A stretch of DNA of 14,003 bases from an uncultured Pseudomonadota bacterium. GTDB lineage: Bacteria; Pseudomonadota; Alphaproteobacteria; RF32; CAG-239. The position numbers and the translations under genes were made by a program. The notes beneath the pieces are model-generated. The model did not search any database. It was not told the DNA's origin and saw only the letters and a list, made by a program, of their open reading frames with translations. Location of the stretch: the NCBI GenBank assembly GCA_902495305.1, contig CABUWG010000046.1:1-14003 (forward strand), given 5' to 3'. Numbering within the stretch: the stretch's first letter is position 1; each line of letters opens with the position of its first letter. Positions 5,638-12,490 of this stretch are shown here, in pieces.

Positions 5638-6639
5638 ATGAAAATAACATATCGTTCCCTCATTGCCAAACTCGGCCTCACTCTGGTCACTGTCTCGATT
5701 CTGGCGACAACCGTCCGCTATTATGCAATGGAAAGCTTCCGCGGCAGCAGCCGGAGCCTGCTCGCACCGGCCGGACAAATGCTGGAACAAAACAAGCAAA
5801 AGTTCACCTTCTCGGCAGTCAGCGATACCGGAGCCCGCAACGCGCCTCTGGAACGGATATTAAAACAAATCCGCCGTTCAAAATCCGAATTTGTCCTTTA
5901 TCTCGGAGATTTGGTGCGCTATCGTAACGAGAGCCACTTCCGCTGGATTACCTCCGAACTTTCCGAAAAACTGAAAAGGCTGCACTTTTACGCCATCCCC
6001 GGCAATCATGAAATCATAAAAAAAGACGGTAAAATCGACCGCTCTTTATACACCGGAATTTTCGGCTCGGCTTACTATTGGTTCGGCTATGGCAATACAT
6101 TATTCATCGGCTTGGACAGCGCCGAAAGCAAAATTGACGACAAACAGTTTGAATGGCTGCGCAGCACGTTAAAGCACATCCGCCCGCTTTTCAAACATTG
6201 TATTGTCTATACCCATGTTCCGCCGGTCAATCCGGCCGCCCCCGAAACAAAGGTTCTGGACGCCTACTCCCGTGACCGTCTGGCTGAACTCCTGCCGCAG
6301 GGAAAAGTCAGCCTTTTGCTGGCCGGACATGTACACAACTTTCAGCAAACCGAATTTGCCGGTATCCCGCTTTACACCCTGCCTTCTTCCGGACAGCCAA
6401 TTCGCTCCGACATAAAAAAGTTTGGATACGTTGACGTCAAAATCATGCCGGATAAAATAGAAAAAGTAAAACCCCGCTATATTCACGGCGACGATGACGT
6501 TGAATTTCTGGAAAGCTTCGCCAGCAATGCTCTCGTCAAAAAAAGCATCCACACTTTTTCCGTCTGGATGCTCGGCACAGGCCTGTTGCTGCTCATAATT
6601 GCCGCAATAATGAAGCTGGCGGCACGGCGCAAGCCTTAA
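5638..6639 (+). CDS. Membrane-anchored calcineurin-like metallophosphoesterase
   Basis: The start is ATG 5638 with AAGGA five bases upstream. The 333-residue product begins with a signal-anchor-like segment (residues 8-25) and ends with a second hydrophobic segment (306-328) before a short basic tail, so the catalytic domain probably faces the periplasm. The two-metal phosphoesterase motifs are present: SDTG (D63) at motif I, GD (90-91), GNHE (122-125), YTHVPP (H193) and GHVH (230-233). Motif I has DTG instead of the usual DxH, resembling the DxG form of purple acid phosphatases. The substrate cannot be told from sequence. Its stop overlaps that of the convergent gene by four bases. Confidence 0.88.
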   Translation: MKITYRSLIAKLGLTLVTVSILATTVRYYAMESFRGSSRSLLAPAGQMLEQNKQKFTFSAVSDTGARNAPLERILKQIRRSKSEFVLYLGDLVRYRNESHFRWITSELSEKLKRLHFYAIPGNHEIIKKDGKIDRSLYTGIFGSAYYWFGYGNTLFIGLDSAESKIDDKQFEWLRSTLKHIRPLFKHCIVYTHVPPVNPAAPETKVLDAYSRDRLAELLPQGKVSLLLAGHVHNFQQTEFAGIPLYTLPSSGQPIRSDIKKFGYVDVKIMPDKIEKVKPRYIHGDDDVEFLESFASNALVKKSIHTFSVWMLGTGLLLLIIAAIMKLAARRKP

Positions 6640-7040
6640 AGCGGCAGCACGGCGGCCGCGGCCTCTTCCCAATCCTGATAAGAGGCGCTGATTTCCATTC
6701 CGTCTTTATCCCGCAGCTGATATTCCCGATTCTCGGCATCATACACCAAAAAGTCAAAATCATTATACCCGAGGATAACGCCGCCGCTGCCCCCCATGCC
6801 GGCACGCAGGTTCTCTGCAAGAATATCGGAAAAAGGGCCGTCTGGGTTAATGGCATAAATTTCACATCCGCTGCCCCGCACCCCGTTGCATTCTTTCAAA
6901 AAATCCATAAATTCCGAAGGCAGTTCCGGCAGTTCCTTTTTCTTCATCTCGATTTTGTAAATCAAAATCTTGCGGGCATCGGCGCCTTCGCCACACCACA
7001 ACGCGTCACTGTCTTCTATAATCTTCGCCAGTTCTGACAT
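6636..7040 (-). CDS. SUKH (SMI1/KNR4-like) family protein, possible immunity protein
   Basis: The 134-residue product has the SUKH signature LPSEFMDFLKECNG (residues 40-53), then GCEIYAINP and the strand pair GGVILGYNDFDFLVYDAENREYQLRD, and ends with YQDWEEAAAAVL. SUKH proteins are best known as immunity proteins encoded next to toxins in bacterial polymorphic toxin loci, though some have other roles. The ATG at 7040 is three bases after the stop of the 477-residue gene, and its GAGG lies within that gene's last codons, so the two are translated from one message. The position after a larger partner fits an immunity role, which remains inference. Confidence 0.72.
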   Translation of the reverse strand: MSELAKIIEDSDALWCGEGADARKILIYKIEMKKKELPELPSEFMDFLKECNGVRGSGCEIYAINPDGPFSDILAENLRAGMGGSGGVILGYNDFDFLVYDAENREYQLRDKDGMEISASYQDWEEAAAAVLPL

Positions 7041-7043
7041 TTT

Positions 7044-8477
7044 CTAATACCTCTGCCTTTCTCTTTTTGCAAAATTGCCTTGTTCTTTCATCTGCCCGAT
7101 TTTATTTTCATAATCCAGCGCGTCTTTTTCCGTCAGGCTGAAACTCATTCCTTTGCTCAAGCCGCCCACACAACAAACATCTTTCTTAAAACGCAAGCGT
7201 CTGATTGTTTCTTCCCGCATAACGCTTTCTTTAATCTGCCGCGGCTTCCATTCTTCCGAGGCATTGCGCTTTTCGGCATTTTTCCGGCGGCGGTAAGCCT
7301 TGCCCAGCGGCTCGTCCATCCGGTGCAGCAAATCATGAATTCGGGGAATTCGCCGCGGTACCGCCTCTTCAATCTCCGCAAAGTTGTCTCGGGTCCAGGA
7401 CGCTATTTTCTGGCGCGACTTCTTGTCATCCACACGGTCAAAAATCGTTACAAAATTGTCAATTGCATTGGCGGCGGCATAATCGTTGGCATCTTTAATA
7501 TTCTCCTTATGATGAATGCTCGCCTCAATCCAGCTGCCGTCTGCGGCTTTAATCAGCGGCGGAAACTGGCTCTTCTCCCGCATAAATCTGACCACATTTT
7601 CAAATTCGGTCTCATCAACCCCCATTTTGCCAAGCAGCGCCTTCAAATCTTTTTCATGATTATTCACCAGAATCTCACAAAAAACATTTTTTGCACCGTT
7701 AAAGACATGAGCCTTGCGCTTAAACTGATTACCGCGGCTAAAGTCGTCAAACACAATCTGCTCAACATCCGAAACCGGCATTTTTACGGCCAATTCCGGC
7801 GGAACGTTCAGCTTCGCAAAAGCCTTTTTCATGGCCTTGTCAAAATTCTTAAAGGCCGGCTGCCGCTTCATCATTTGCCAAACCGCGGACTCTTCCAGAT
7901 TATAATCCTCAAGACGGTATTGACGGCTGACATCGCGCATATTCAGATAATCGGCATAAACCTCGGAAATACGGCTGCCGTTTTGCCGCTCGACAAATCC
8001 GTTAAAGGCCAGACGCATTGTTCTGCGGGCTTCCGGCGAAGGCGGCACAATCGTTCTTTCTTCCCGCTCGATCATGCCCGACATTGCCTTGTCCAAAGCC
8101 TTGCGGGCATCTGCCGGACTTTTGATCCGAAAAATCGTCTGCTTCAAATCAGCGGTCAGATTGTCATGCAGACAAAAACCGTCGAGCTCGTCCCGCAGGG
8201 CATTATAAAAATCTTTCTGCTCCCACCCCGGTTTATAATCCCCGTTCAGCAAAGCAAAAATATCCTGCGGCGAAGCCACGTCTTCCGGCACTTCTTCCAT
8301 TGCCTGAACTACCGTAATCAAAATATCCAGTTCATTATAAATTTTTGCTTCGTCCCGCAGCAGTTTTTCATGGGGAGAAGCATCAGGGACGGCCTGTTTG
8401 TGACCCAAAGGCGCCTTTCCGGTACGGGGCATTGTCTTACCGGGCAGAGGAGTCATATTCTGTTTGAGCAATTTCAT
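7044..8477 (-). CDS. Hypothetical 477-residue soluble protein, partner of the SUKH protein
   Basis: I do not recognise the family. The start is ATG 8477, six bases after AGAGGAA; the longer frame to 8534 begins at a TTG inside the -35 element. It has no signal peptide or membrane segment. The N-terminal 40 residues are basic and Pro-rich, suggesting a flexible tail; the middle (60-300) is mostly helical and charged; the end (380-477) is strongly basic. Residues 309-345 read IKAADGSWIEASIHHKENIK and then NDYAAANAIDNFV. HH (322-323), N326 and DN (340-341) loosely recall the core of HNH nucleases, but the final His of that motif is not obvious. The operon with a SUKH gene suggests a toxin-immunity or other effector pair. 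A TAG stop ends the gene. Confidence 0.75.
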   Translation of the reverse strand: MKLLKQNMTPLPGKTMPRTGKAPLGHKQAVPDASPHEKLLRDEAKIYNELDILITVVQAMEEVPEDVASPQDIFALLNGDYKPGWEQKDFYNALRDELDGFCLHDNLTADLKQTIFRIKSPADARKALDKAMSGMIEREERTIVPPSPEARRTMRLAFNGFVERQNGSRISEVYADYLNMRDVSRQYRLEDYNLEESAVWQMMKRQPAFKNFDKAMKKAFAKLNVPPELAVKMPVSDVEQIVFDDFSRGNQFKRKAHVFNGAKNVFCEILVNNHEKDLKALLGKMGVDETEFENVVRFMREKSQFPPLIKAADGSWIEASIHHKENIKDANDYAAANAIDNFVTIFDRVDDKKSRQKIASWTRDNFAEIEEAVPRRIPRIHDLLHRMDEPLGKAYRRRKNAEKRNASEEWKPRQIKESVMREETIRRLRFKKDVCCVGGLSKGMSFSLTEKDALDYENKIGQMKEQGNFAKRERQRY

Positions 8478-8505
8478 TTCTTGTTCCTCTTTTGCCTTTT
8501 TGTCT

Positions 8506-8534
8506 ATAATAACACAAAAAAAGCGCTTATACAA
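8506..8534 (-). promoter_or_regulatory. Promoter of the 477-residue protein/SUKH operon
   Basis: On the minus strand TTGTAT (8534-8529), 17 bases and TATTAT (8511-8506) form a good promoter. Transcription should start near 8499, giving a leader of about 22 bases that contains the AGAGGAA ribosome site. Confidence 0.65.
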
Positions 8535-8631
8535 TAAGAATAGAATAAAATAATTAAAATTTCATTATAAACAAAAAGACATATATTGACAAAACAAAGT
8601 AATATAAAGCCTGCAAAAAATCAAAAAAATT

Positions 8632-8757
8632 TCCCCTCACGGGTTTTGCACGCGCTTCGCACTATGCACCCCTCAATTCTTTCGGGGCCGTTTCACGTTG
8701 TTCAACGTCGAACTGCGCCGCAGCTTCGCCCGGCTTGTTACTCGAACCACAATCGTA
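8632..8757. other. GC-rich, hairpin-rich intergenic island of unknown nature
   Basis: Between AT-rich flanks lies about 125 bp of much higher GC content without a credible gene. On the minus strand it contains CCCC/GGGG around GAAAGAATTGA, the stem CGAAGCTG/CAGTTCG, and GTTC/GAAC around GACGT. It may be a structured RNA, a REP-like repeat or a relic of transferred DNA. No promoter is clearly attached, and it lies past the tRNA-Gln terminator. Confidence 0.35.
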
Positions 8758-8778
8758 CTTCTCATCTCAAAAGAAAAA

Positions 8779-8820
8779 GCCATTAAAAAAGCCTGCTTGA
8801 AAGCAGGCTTTTTTAATGGC
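8779..8820 (-). terminator. tRNA-Gln trailer hairpin and terminator with a 20-bp perfect stem
   Basis: GCCATTAAAAAAGCCTGCTT (8779-8798) and its exact reverse complement (8801-8820) are separated by only two bases. The core GC stem followed by TTTTTT on the minus strand is a clear intrinsic terminator. The outer arm includes the discriminator and encoded CCA of the tRNA. Confidence 0.88.
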
Positions 8821-8890
8821 TCCCCCTCATGGATTCGAACCACGATACCAACAACCAGAATGTCGTGTCCTACCGTTAGACGAAGGGGGA
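8817..8890 (-). tRNA. tRNA-Gln (anticodon CUG)
   Basis: On the minus strand the acceptor stem TCCCCCT pairs with AGGGGGA, with the weak U1-A72 pair and discriminator G typical of tRNA-Gln. The D arm is GTCT/GGAC, the anticodon stem CGACA/TGTTG encloses TTCTGGT (anticodon CTG), and the T arm has GGTTCGAATCC. CCA is encoded at 8817-8819. The gene is alone and is followed directly by its terminator. A possible promoter (TTGACT, 17 bases, TAGAAG) lies upstream at about 8911-8939 but is weak. Confidence 0.95.
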
Positions 8891-9063
8891 ATAATTCATT
8901 TATCGCTATATCTTCTACGCCGCTTTATCATCAGAGTCAACAATTTTTCGCATTTATTAAAAAAATTTTTCTTTCCCCCTTGTCAAATCTCTCAAAAAAT
9001 GGCAAATTATAAAGAGAGGCAAATAGAATTTGTCTGAGATAATTATATACAGGAAAACTTATC

Positions 9064-9231
9064 ATGAAAAAACGAACTTCCAAAGCTAGATTAATTAGCG
9101 GCGAAGCTCATCCGGCTCAAAATGAGCCTCCGCTTTTTAACACAATCACCCTTTTCTCATCAACTCACCCGCAGGCATGGGTTAATAAATTATGCATTGA
9201 CGAGGGCTGTTCGGTTCTGAAAGGAGTGTAG
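9064..9231 (+). CDS. Small protein (55 residues), coupled to the acetyltransferase gene
   Basis: ATG at 9064, preceded by AGGA nine bases upstream, opens a 55-codon frame ending in TAG at 9229-9231. The product starts MKKRTSKARLISGEAHPAQN and is basic at the N-terminus, with two cysteines near the C-terminus (LCIDEGC) and no membrane segment. I know no family for it. The AAGGAG of the acetyltransferase gene lies inside its last codons and its stop is two bases before that gene's ATG, so translation is probably coupled. It could be a genuine small protein or a leader peptide controlling the acetyltransferase. A hairpin GGCTCA/TGAGCC (9114-9128) with TTTTT after it lies inside the frame. Confidence 0.5.
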   Translation: MKKRTSKARLISGEAHPAQNEPPLFNTITLFSSTHPQAWVNKLCIDEGCSVLKGV

Positions 9232-9233
9232 CT

Positions 9234-9728
9234 ATGCTTACTTTCAGAGATTACATCACCCCCGAAGACATTGAGGCAGTCCGCCGCATTTCTTCATCAA
9301 CCGGCGTTTTTGACAGCGGCGATACCGAAATCACCGTCGAGCTGGCGCATGACGCCCTGCTCCAACAACAAAACGGCATGGAAGAAATCGCCCATGACAT
9401 CCGCTTTTTGTTTGCGGAACAAGACGGCGAAACCTGTGCTTATGCCTGCTACGGTCATATTGCCGACTCCGATTCGACTTATGAACTCTACTGGCTGTCC
9501 ACACATAACAGCTATCGCGGCCAAGGCATAGGCAAAAAACTCATCACCAGACTGATTGAAAAAATTCAGGAACTCGGCGGGTCTAAAATCTACATCAAAA
9601 CAGACGGCAAGGAGTTATACAAGCCGACACGGCGCTTTTACGATTCCTGCGGTTTTCGGGTAGAAGCCCTGCTCAAACAGTACTACGATAAAAATGACGA
9701 TTGTTATATTTATTCAATGTGCCTGTAA
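9234..9728 (+). CDS. GNAT-family N-acetyltransferase
   Basis: The 164-residue protein follows the GNAT fold. It has an N-terminal strand and helix (LTFRDYITPEDIEAVRRI), a central beta strand pair (TCAYACYGHIADSDSTYELYWLSTH), the acetyl-CoA pyrophosphate-binding motif RGQGIGKKLITRLIEKI (95-111) and the C-terminal motif B part RFYDSCGFRVEALLKQYYDKNDDCYIYSM. Members transfer an acetyl group from acetyl-CoA to an amine; the target, whether small molecule, protein N-terminus or antibiotic, cannot be deduced. The start has a strong AAGGAG eight bases before ATG. It shares a message with the 55-residue ORF and ends at a terminator that also faces aspS. Confidence 0.9.
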   Translation: MLTFRDYITPEDIEAVRRISSSTGVFDSGDTEITVELAHDALLQQQNGMEEIAHDIRFLFAEQDGETCAYACYGHIADSDSTYELYWLSTHNSYRGQGIGKKLITRLIEKIQELGGSKIYIKTDGKELYKPTRRFYDSCGFRVEALLKQYYDKNDDCYIYSMCL

Positions 9729-9750
9729 AATCAGTTTTGATAAATGCAGA

Positions 9751-9783
9751 AACAAGGCGGCCTGATAAGCCGCCTTGTTTTTT
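9751..9783. terminator. Bidirectional terminator between the GNAT gene and aspS
   Basis: AACAAGGCGGC (9751-9761) pairs perfectly with GCCGCCTTGTT (9769-9779) around a 7-base loop. On the plus strand it is followed by a T-rich tail that overlaps the aspS stop codon. On the minus strand the tail (TTGTTTC) is weaker. Confidence 0.85.
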
Positions 9784-11554
9784 ATTTCTTATCCTCAACC
9801 GGAACCACTTTAATATGCAGTTCGTCAAGCTGTTGCTGCGTCACAAAATTCGGCGCCTGCATCATCAGATCTTGCGCCTTGCCGTTCAGCGGGAACAAAA
9901 TCACGTCACGAATAATCGGTTCGTCCAAAAGCAGCATAACCGTGCGGTCAATCCCCGGAGCACAGCCGGCGTGAGGCGGTGCGCCATACTTAAAGGCATT
10001 AATCATGCCGCCAAACTTATTATCAACCACACTGTGGTCATAACCGGCAATTTCAAACGCTTTATACATAATTTCCGGCTTATGGTTACGCACGGCGCCG
10101 GAAGCCAGCTCGACCCCGTTGCAAACCATATCATACTGATAAGCATAAATATCCAGCGGATTTTTGGTCATCAAAGCTTCCATTCCGCCCTGCGGCATTG
10201 AGAACGGATTATGCGAAAACTCAACCGCGCCGTTTTCCTCATTTTCCTCATAGAACGGAAAATCAACAACCCAGCAAATGCGGAAAACATTATCCTCGTT
10301 AATTCCGAGTTCCTCACCCAGTTTCAGACGGACTCTGCCGGCAAACTTCGCCAGCTTCAGACCTTTGCCGACCATAAAGATAACGGCATCGCCGTCTTTT
10401 GCGCCCAAAGCAGACTTAATTTCTTCCAGCTTTTCGGCGCTCAGCAATTTGGCAATCCCTTTGGCACCGGCCTGAGCATAAGCAACATAAGCAATCCCGC
10501 CCATGCCCTCTTCTTTGGCATAAGCATCAAGCTTGTCAAAGAAAGAACGCGGCTTTTCGGCCTGCCCCGCCAAAACAATTGCCCGAACGCTGTCGCCTTC
10601 GGCAACCCGCGTGTCATAAACGCCAAAACCGGAATTTCCGAACAAGGAAGAGGCCTCCTGAATAATCAGCGGATTGCGCAAATCCGGCTTGTCGGAACCA
10701 TATTTCAACATGGCCTCGCGGAACGGAATACGCATAAACGGCGCCTGATCAACCTTTTTGCCGTTGGCAAATTTATTAAACACGCCGCCCATCACATATT
10801 CAATTGCCTTAAAAACGTCTTCCTGTGTTACAAAAGACATTTCCATATCCAACTGATAAAATTCGCCGGGAGAGCGGTCTGCCCGCGGGTCTTCGTCACG
10901 AAAACACGGCGCAATCTGAAAATAACGGTCAAAGCCCGATACCATCAGCAATTGCTTAAACTGTTGCGGCGCCTGCGGCAATGCATAAAACTTGCCCGGA
11001 TTAATGCGCGACGGCACCAGAAAGTCGCGCGCGCCTTCCGGAGAAGAAGCCGTCAAAATCGGTGTCTGATACTCGGTAAAACCCTGCTCAACCATCAAAC
11101 GGCGCATTTCGGCAATCACCTGCGAGCGCAAAATAATGTTTTTGTGAATCCGCTCTTTGCGCAAGTCCAGAAACCGGTACTTCAGACGCAGTTCCTCCGG
11201 CGCATCATCTTCAACAGCCACCTGAATAGGCAAAACCTCGGCCTCGGAATAAACCTCAATCCCCGAAACCTTAATCTCGACATCTCCGGTCGGCATATTT
11301 TTGTTTATGTTCTCGCGAATAACCACTTCGCCGTCAATTCCGATAACCGATTCGGCACGCAGAGCCTGAATTTTTGCAAACAAATCTGAATCGCTGTCGA
11401 TAACACACTGGGTAATTCCGTAATGATCTCGCAAATCTACAAAACAAAGGCTGCCCAAATTTCTCTTCCGGTGAATCCATCCGGCAAGTTTCACCTGCTT
11501 TCCGGCATCTTCTTTACGAAGCTGGCCGCAGGTATGTGTACGATAGCTGTTCAT
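9782..11554 (-). CDS. aspS: Aspartate-tRNA ligase (AspRS)
   Basis: This is a 590-residue class II synthetase of the bacterial type, which charges tRNA-Asp with aspartate in the cytosol. The N-terminal OB-fold anticodon domain (AGWIHRKRNLGSLCFVDLRD, from residue 24) is followed by the catalytic core with motif 2 FRDEDPRADR (218-227). The GAD insertion domain lies at about 290-410, and motif 3 GAPPHAGCAPGIDR is at 524-537. Length and order match the family. The ATG at 11554 follows GAGG at a normal distance. L33 and E81 sit at the two positions known to separate discriminating from non-discriminating enzymes; L33 is the discriminating form. Closeness to rnd is usual in alphaproteobacteria. Confidence 0.98.
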   Translation of the reverse strand: MNSYRTHTCGQLRKEDAGKQVKLAGWIHRKRNLGSLCFVDLRDHYGITQCVIDSDSDLFAKIQALRAESVIGIDGEVVIRENINKNMPTGDVEIKVSGIEVYSEAEVLPIQVAVEDDAPEELRLKYRFLDLRKERIHKNIILRSQVIAEMRRLMVEQGFTEYQTPILTASSPEGARDFLVPSRINPGKFYALPQAPQQFKQLLMVSGFDRYFQIAPCFRDEDPRADRSPGEFYQLDMEMSFVTQEDVFKAIEYVMGGVFNKFANGKKVDQAPFMRIPFREAMLKYGSDKPDLRNPLIIQEASSLFGNSGFGVYDTRVAEGDSVRAIVLAGQAEKPRSFFDKLDAYAKEEGMGGIAYVAYAQAGAKGIAKLLSAEKLEEIKSALGAKDGDAVIFMVGKGLKLAKFAGRVRLKLGEELGINEDNVFRICWVVDFPFYEENEENGAVEFSHNPFSMPQGGMEALMTKNPLDIYAYQYDMVCNGVELASGAVRNHKPEIMYKAFEIAGYDHSVVDNKFGGMINAFKYGAPPHAGCAPGIDRTVMLLLDEPIIRDVILFPLNGKAQDLMMQAPNFVTQQQLDELHIKVVPVEDKK

Positions 11555-11653
11555 ATAAACCTCTTTAATTTTTAGTTATAGTCAGATATTTATTAGTAGA
11601 ACCGATTTCACACAAAATCAAGCTTATTCTCATGCCTGCAGCAAAAAATCGGC

Positions 11654-11684
11654 ACAAAAAAAGAGGAGCTGCAAAACCCCTCTT
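11654..11684 (-). terminator. Terminator of the hypothetical gene 11740-12333
   Basis: On the minus strand AAGAGG (11684-11679) pairs with CCTCTT (11666-11661), followed by a run of Ts. It lies about 55 bases after the TAA stop at 11740 and upstream of aspS, separating the two units. The plus-strand side is T-rich too. Confidence 0.65.
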
Positions 11685-11739
11685 CTTAATTTTCTTAAAG
11701 ATTATAAATACCTGACCGGACGGACAAAATACGGCAAAA

Positions 11740-12333
11740 CTATTTTTTAACCCCGTAAACGCGGGAAATCACAGGCCCGCCGTTCACAAACAAACCTTTT
11801 GTATTCTGATAAATACAATGGCAATCGCTCAGCCACTTGCCCAAATCGGCATAATCTTCCCGACAACCGACAGAGCGCAAAATCAGATTCTGCCCTTCTT
11901 TCACAATAAATGCCCGCAGCATGATTTGATGGCGCTTGTAAAAATCATAAAGCAAATTGCTATAGAAAGCAACAGCCTGAACATCGGCATCCGGATCGGA
12001 AGACACGGACACGCCGACCGCACAAGAAGCCCGTCGCCAGCCGAAATCAGCCGTCACCCAGAGTTCGCTTTCCGGAAAACGTTCCTTGACCTTGGCGCTC
12101 AAAGCCCCGACAGAGGCAAAACTTTCTGCCCGCAGCTCGGCAATCATGCCAAAAGTCGGAAAATCGGCTCCGTTCAGATAAGCGCCGCAATAAAGTCCTT
12201 TGAGCCAGCTCGGATCAAACTGATTGATAATCTCACGCAAAATATGCTTTTTGCCGACCGGCAGTCCGTTTTTGCAGGAAAAAATCCCCAACGACGCACT
12301 CCGATACCCCAAAAATAACTTGACTGTATTCAT
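11740..12333 (-). CDS. Conserved-looking hypothetical protein (197 residues)
   Basis: I do not recognise the family. The start is taken as ATG 12333 (MNTVKLFLGYRSASLGIFS); a longer frame exists from a TTG at 12417 but crosses the promoter. There is no signal peptide and no clear membrane segment. The sequence alternates strands and helices (WVTADFGWRRASCAVGVSVS, AVAFYSNLLYDFYKRHQIML), so a compact alpha/beta fold is likely. Cysteines are scattered (positions 20, 49 and others) without a metal-binding pattern. The start has no Shine-Dalgarno sequence and the -10 element ends six bases before the ATG, which suggests a leaderless message. It lies between the divergent aspS and rnd genes, reading toward aspS, with its own terminator. 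Confidence 0.65.
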   Translation of the reverse strand: MNTVKLFLGYRSASLGIFSCKNGLPVGKKHILREIINQFDPSWLKGLYCGAYLNGADFPTFGMIAELRAESFASVGALSAKVKERFPESELWVTADFGWRRASCAVGVSVSSDPDADVQAVAFYSNLLYDFYKRHQIMLRAFIVKEGQNLILRSVGCREDYADLGKWLSDCHCIYQNTKGLFVNGGPVISRVYGVKK

Positions 12334-12339
12334 GGTTCT

Positions 12340-12368
12340 AGTATTTAAAACGTTAATAATTCTGTAAA
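12340..12368 (-). promoter_or_regulatory. Promoter placed directly before the ATG at 12333 (possible leaderless gene)
   Basis: On the minus strand TTTACA (12368-12363), 17 bases and AATACT (12345-12340) are followed by only six bases before ATG. Transcription would begin at or next to the start codon. Confidence 0.4.
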
Positions 12369-12490
12369 TAATCACTGATTGAAAGCCACAAATAGCATAA
12401 ATCAAAACAAAAAGCAAGCAGTCCTGATTAAAAAAATATTAAACATCTCCTGCTAGGCTGAAACAAAATAAAAAAAATTAAGGTTTAAAA

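Noticed and set aside
7080..8537. Long plus-strand ORF (485 codons)
   Set aside because: It is antisense to the 477-residue gene, which has a promoter, ribosome site and normal protein composition; the plus-strand product is an implausible His/Phe/Arg-rich chain.
8698..9037. Two plus-strand ORFs across the tRNA-Gln region
   Set aside because: Both translate the antisense of tRNA-Gln (IRTT or HGFEP peptides are typical artefacts of this).
10211..11389. Long plus-strand ORF (392 codons)
   Set aside because: Fully antisense to aspS, whose identity is certain.
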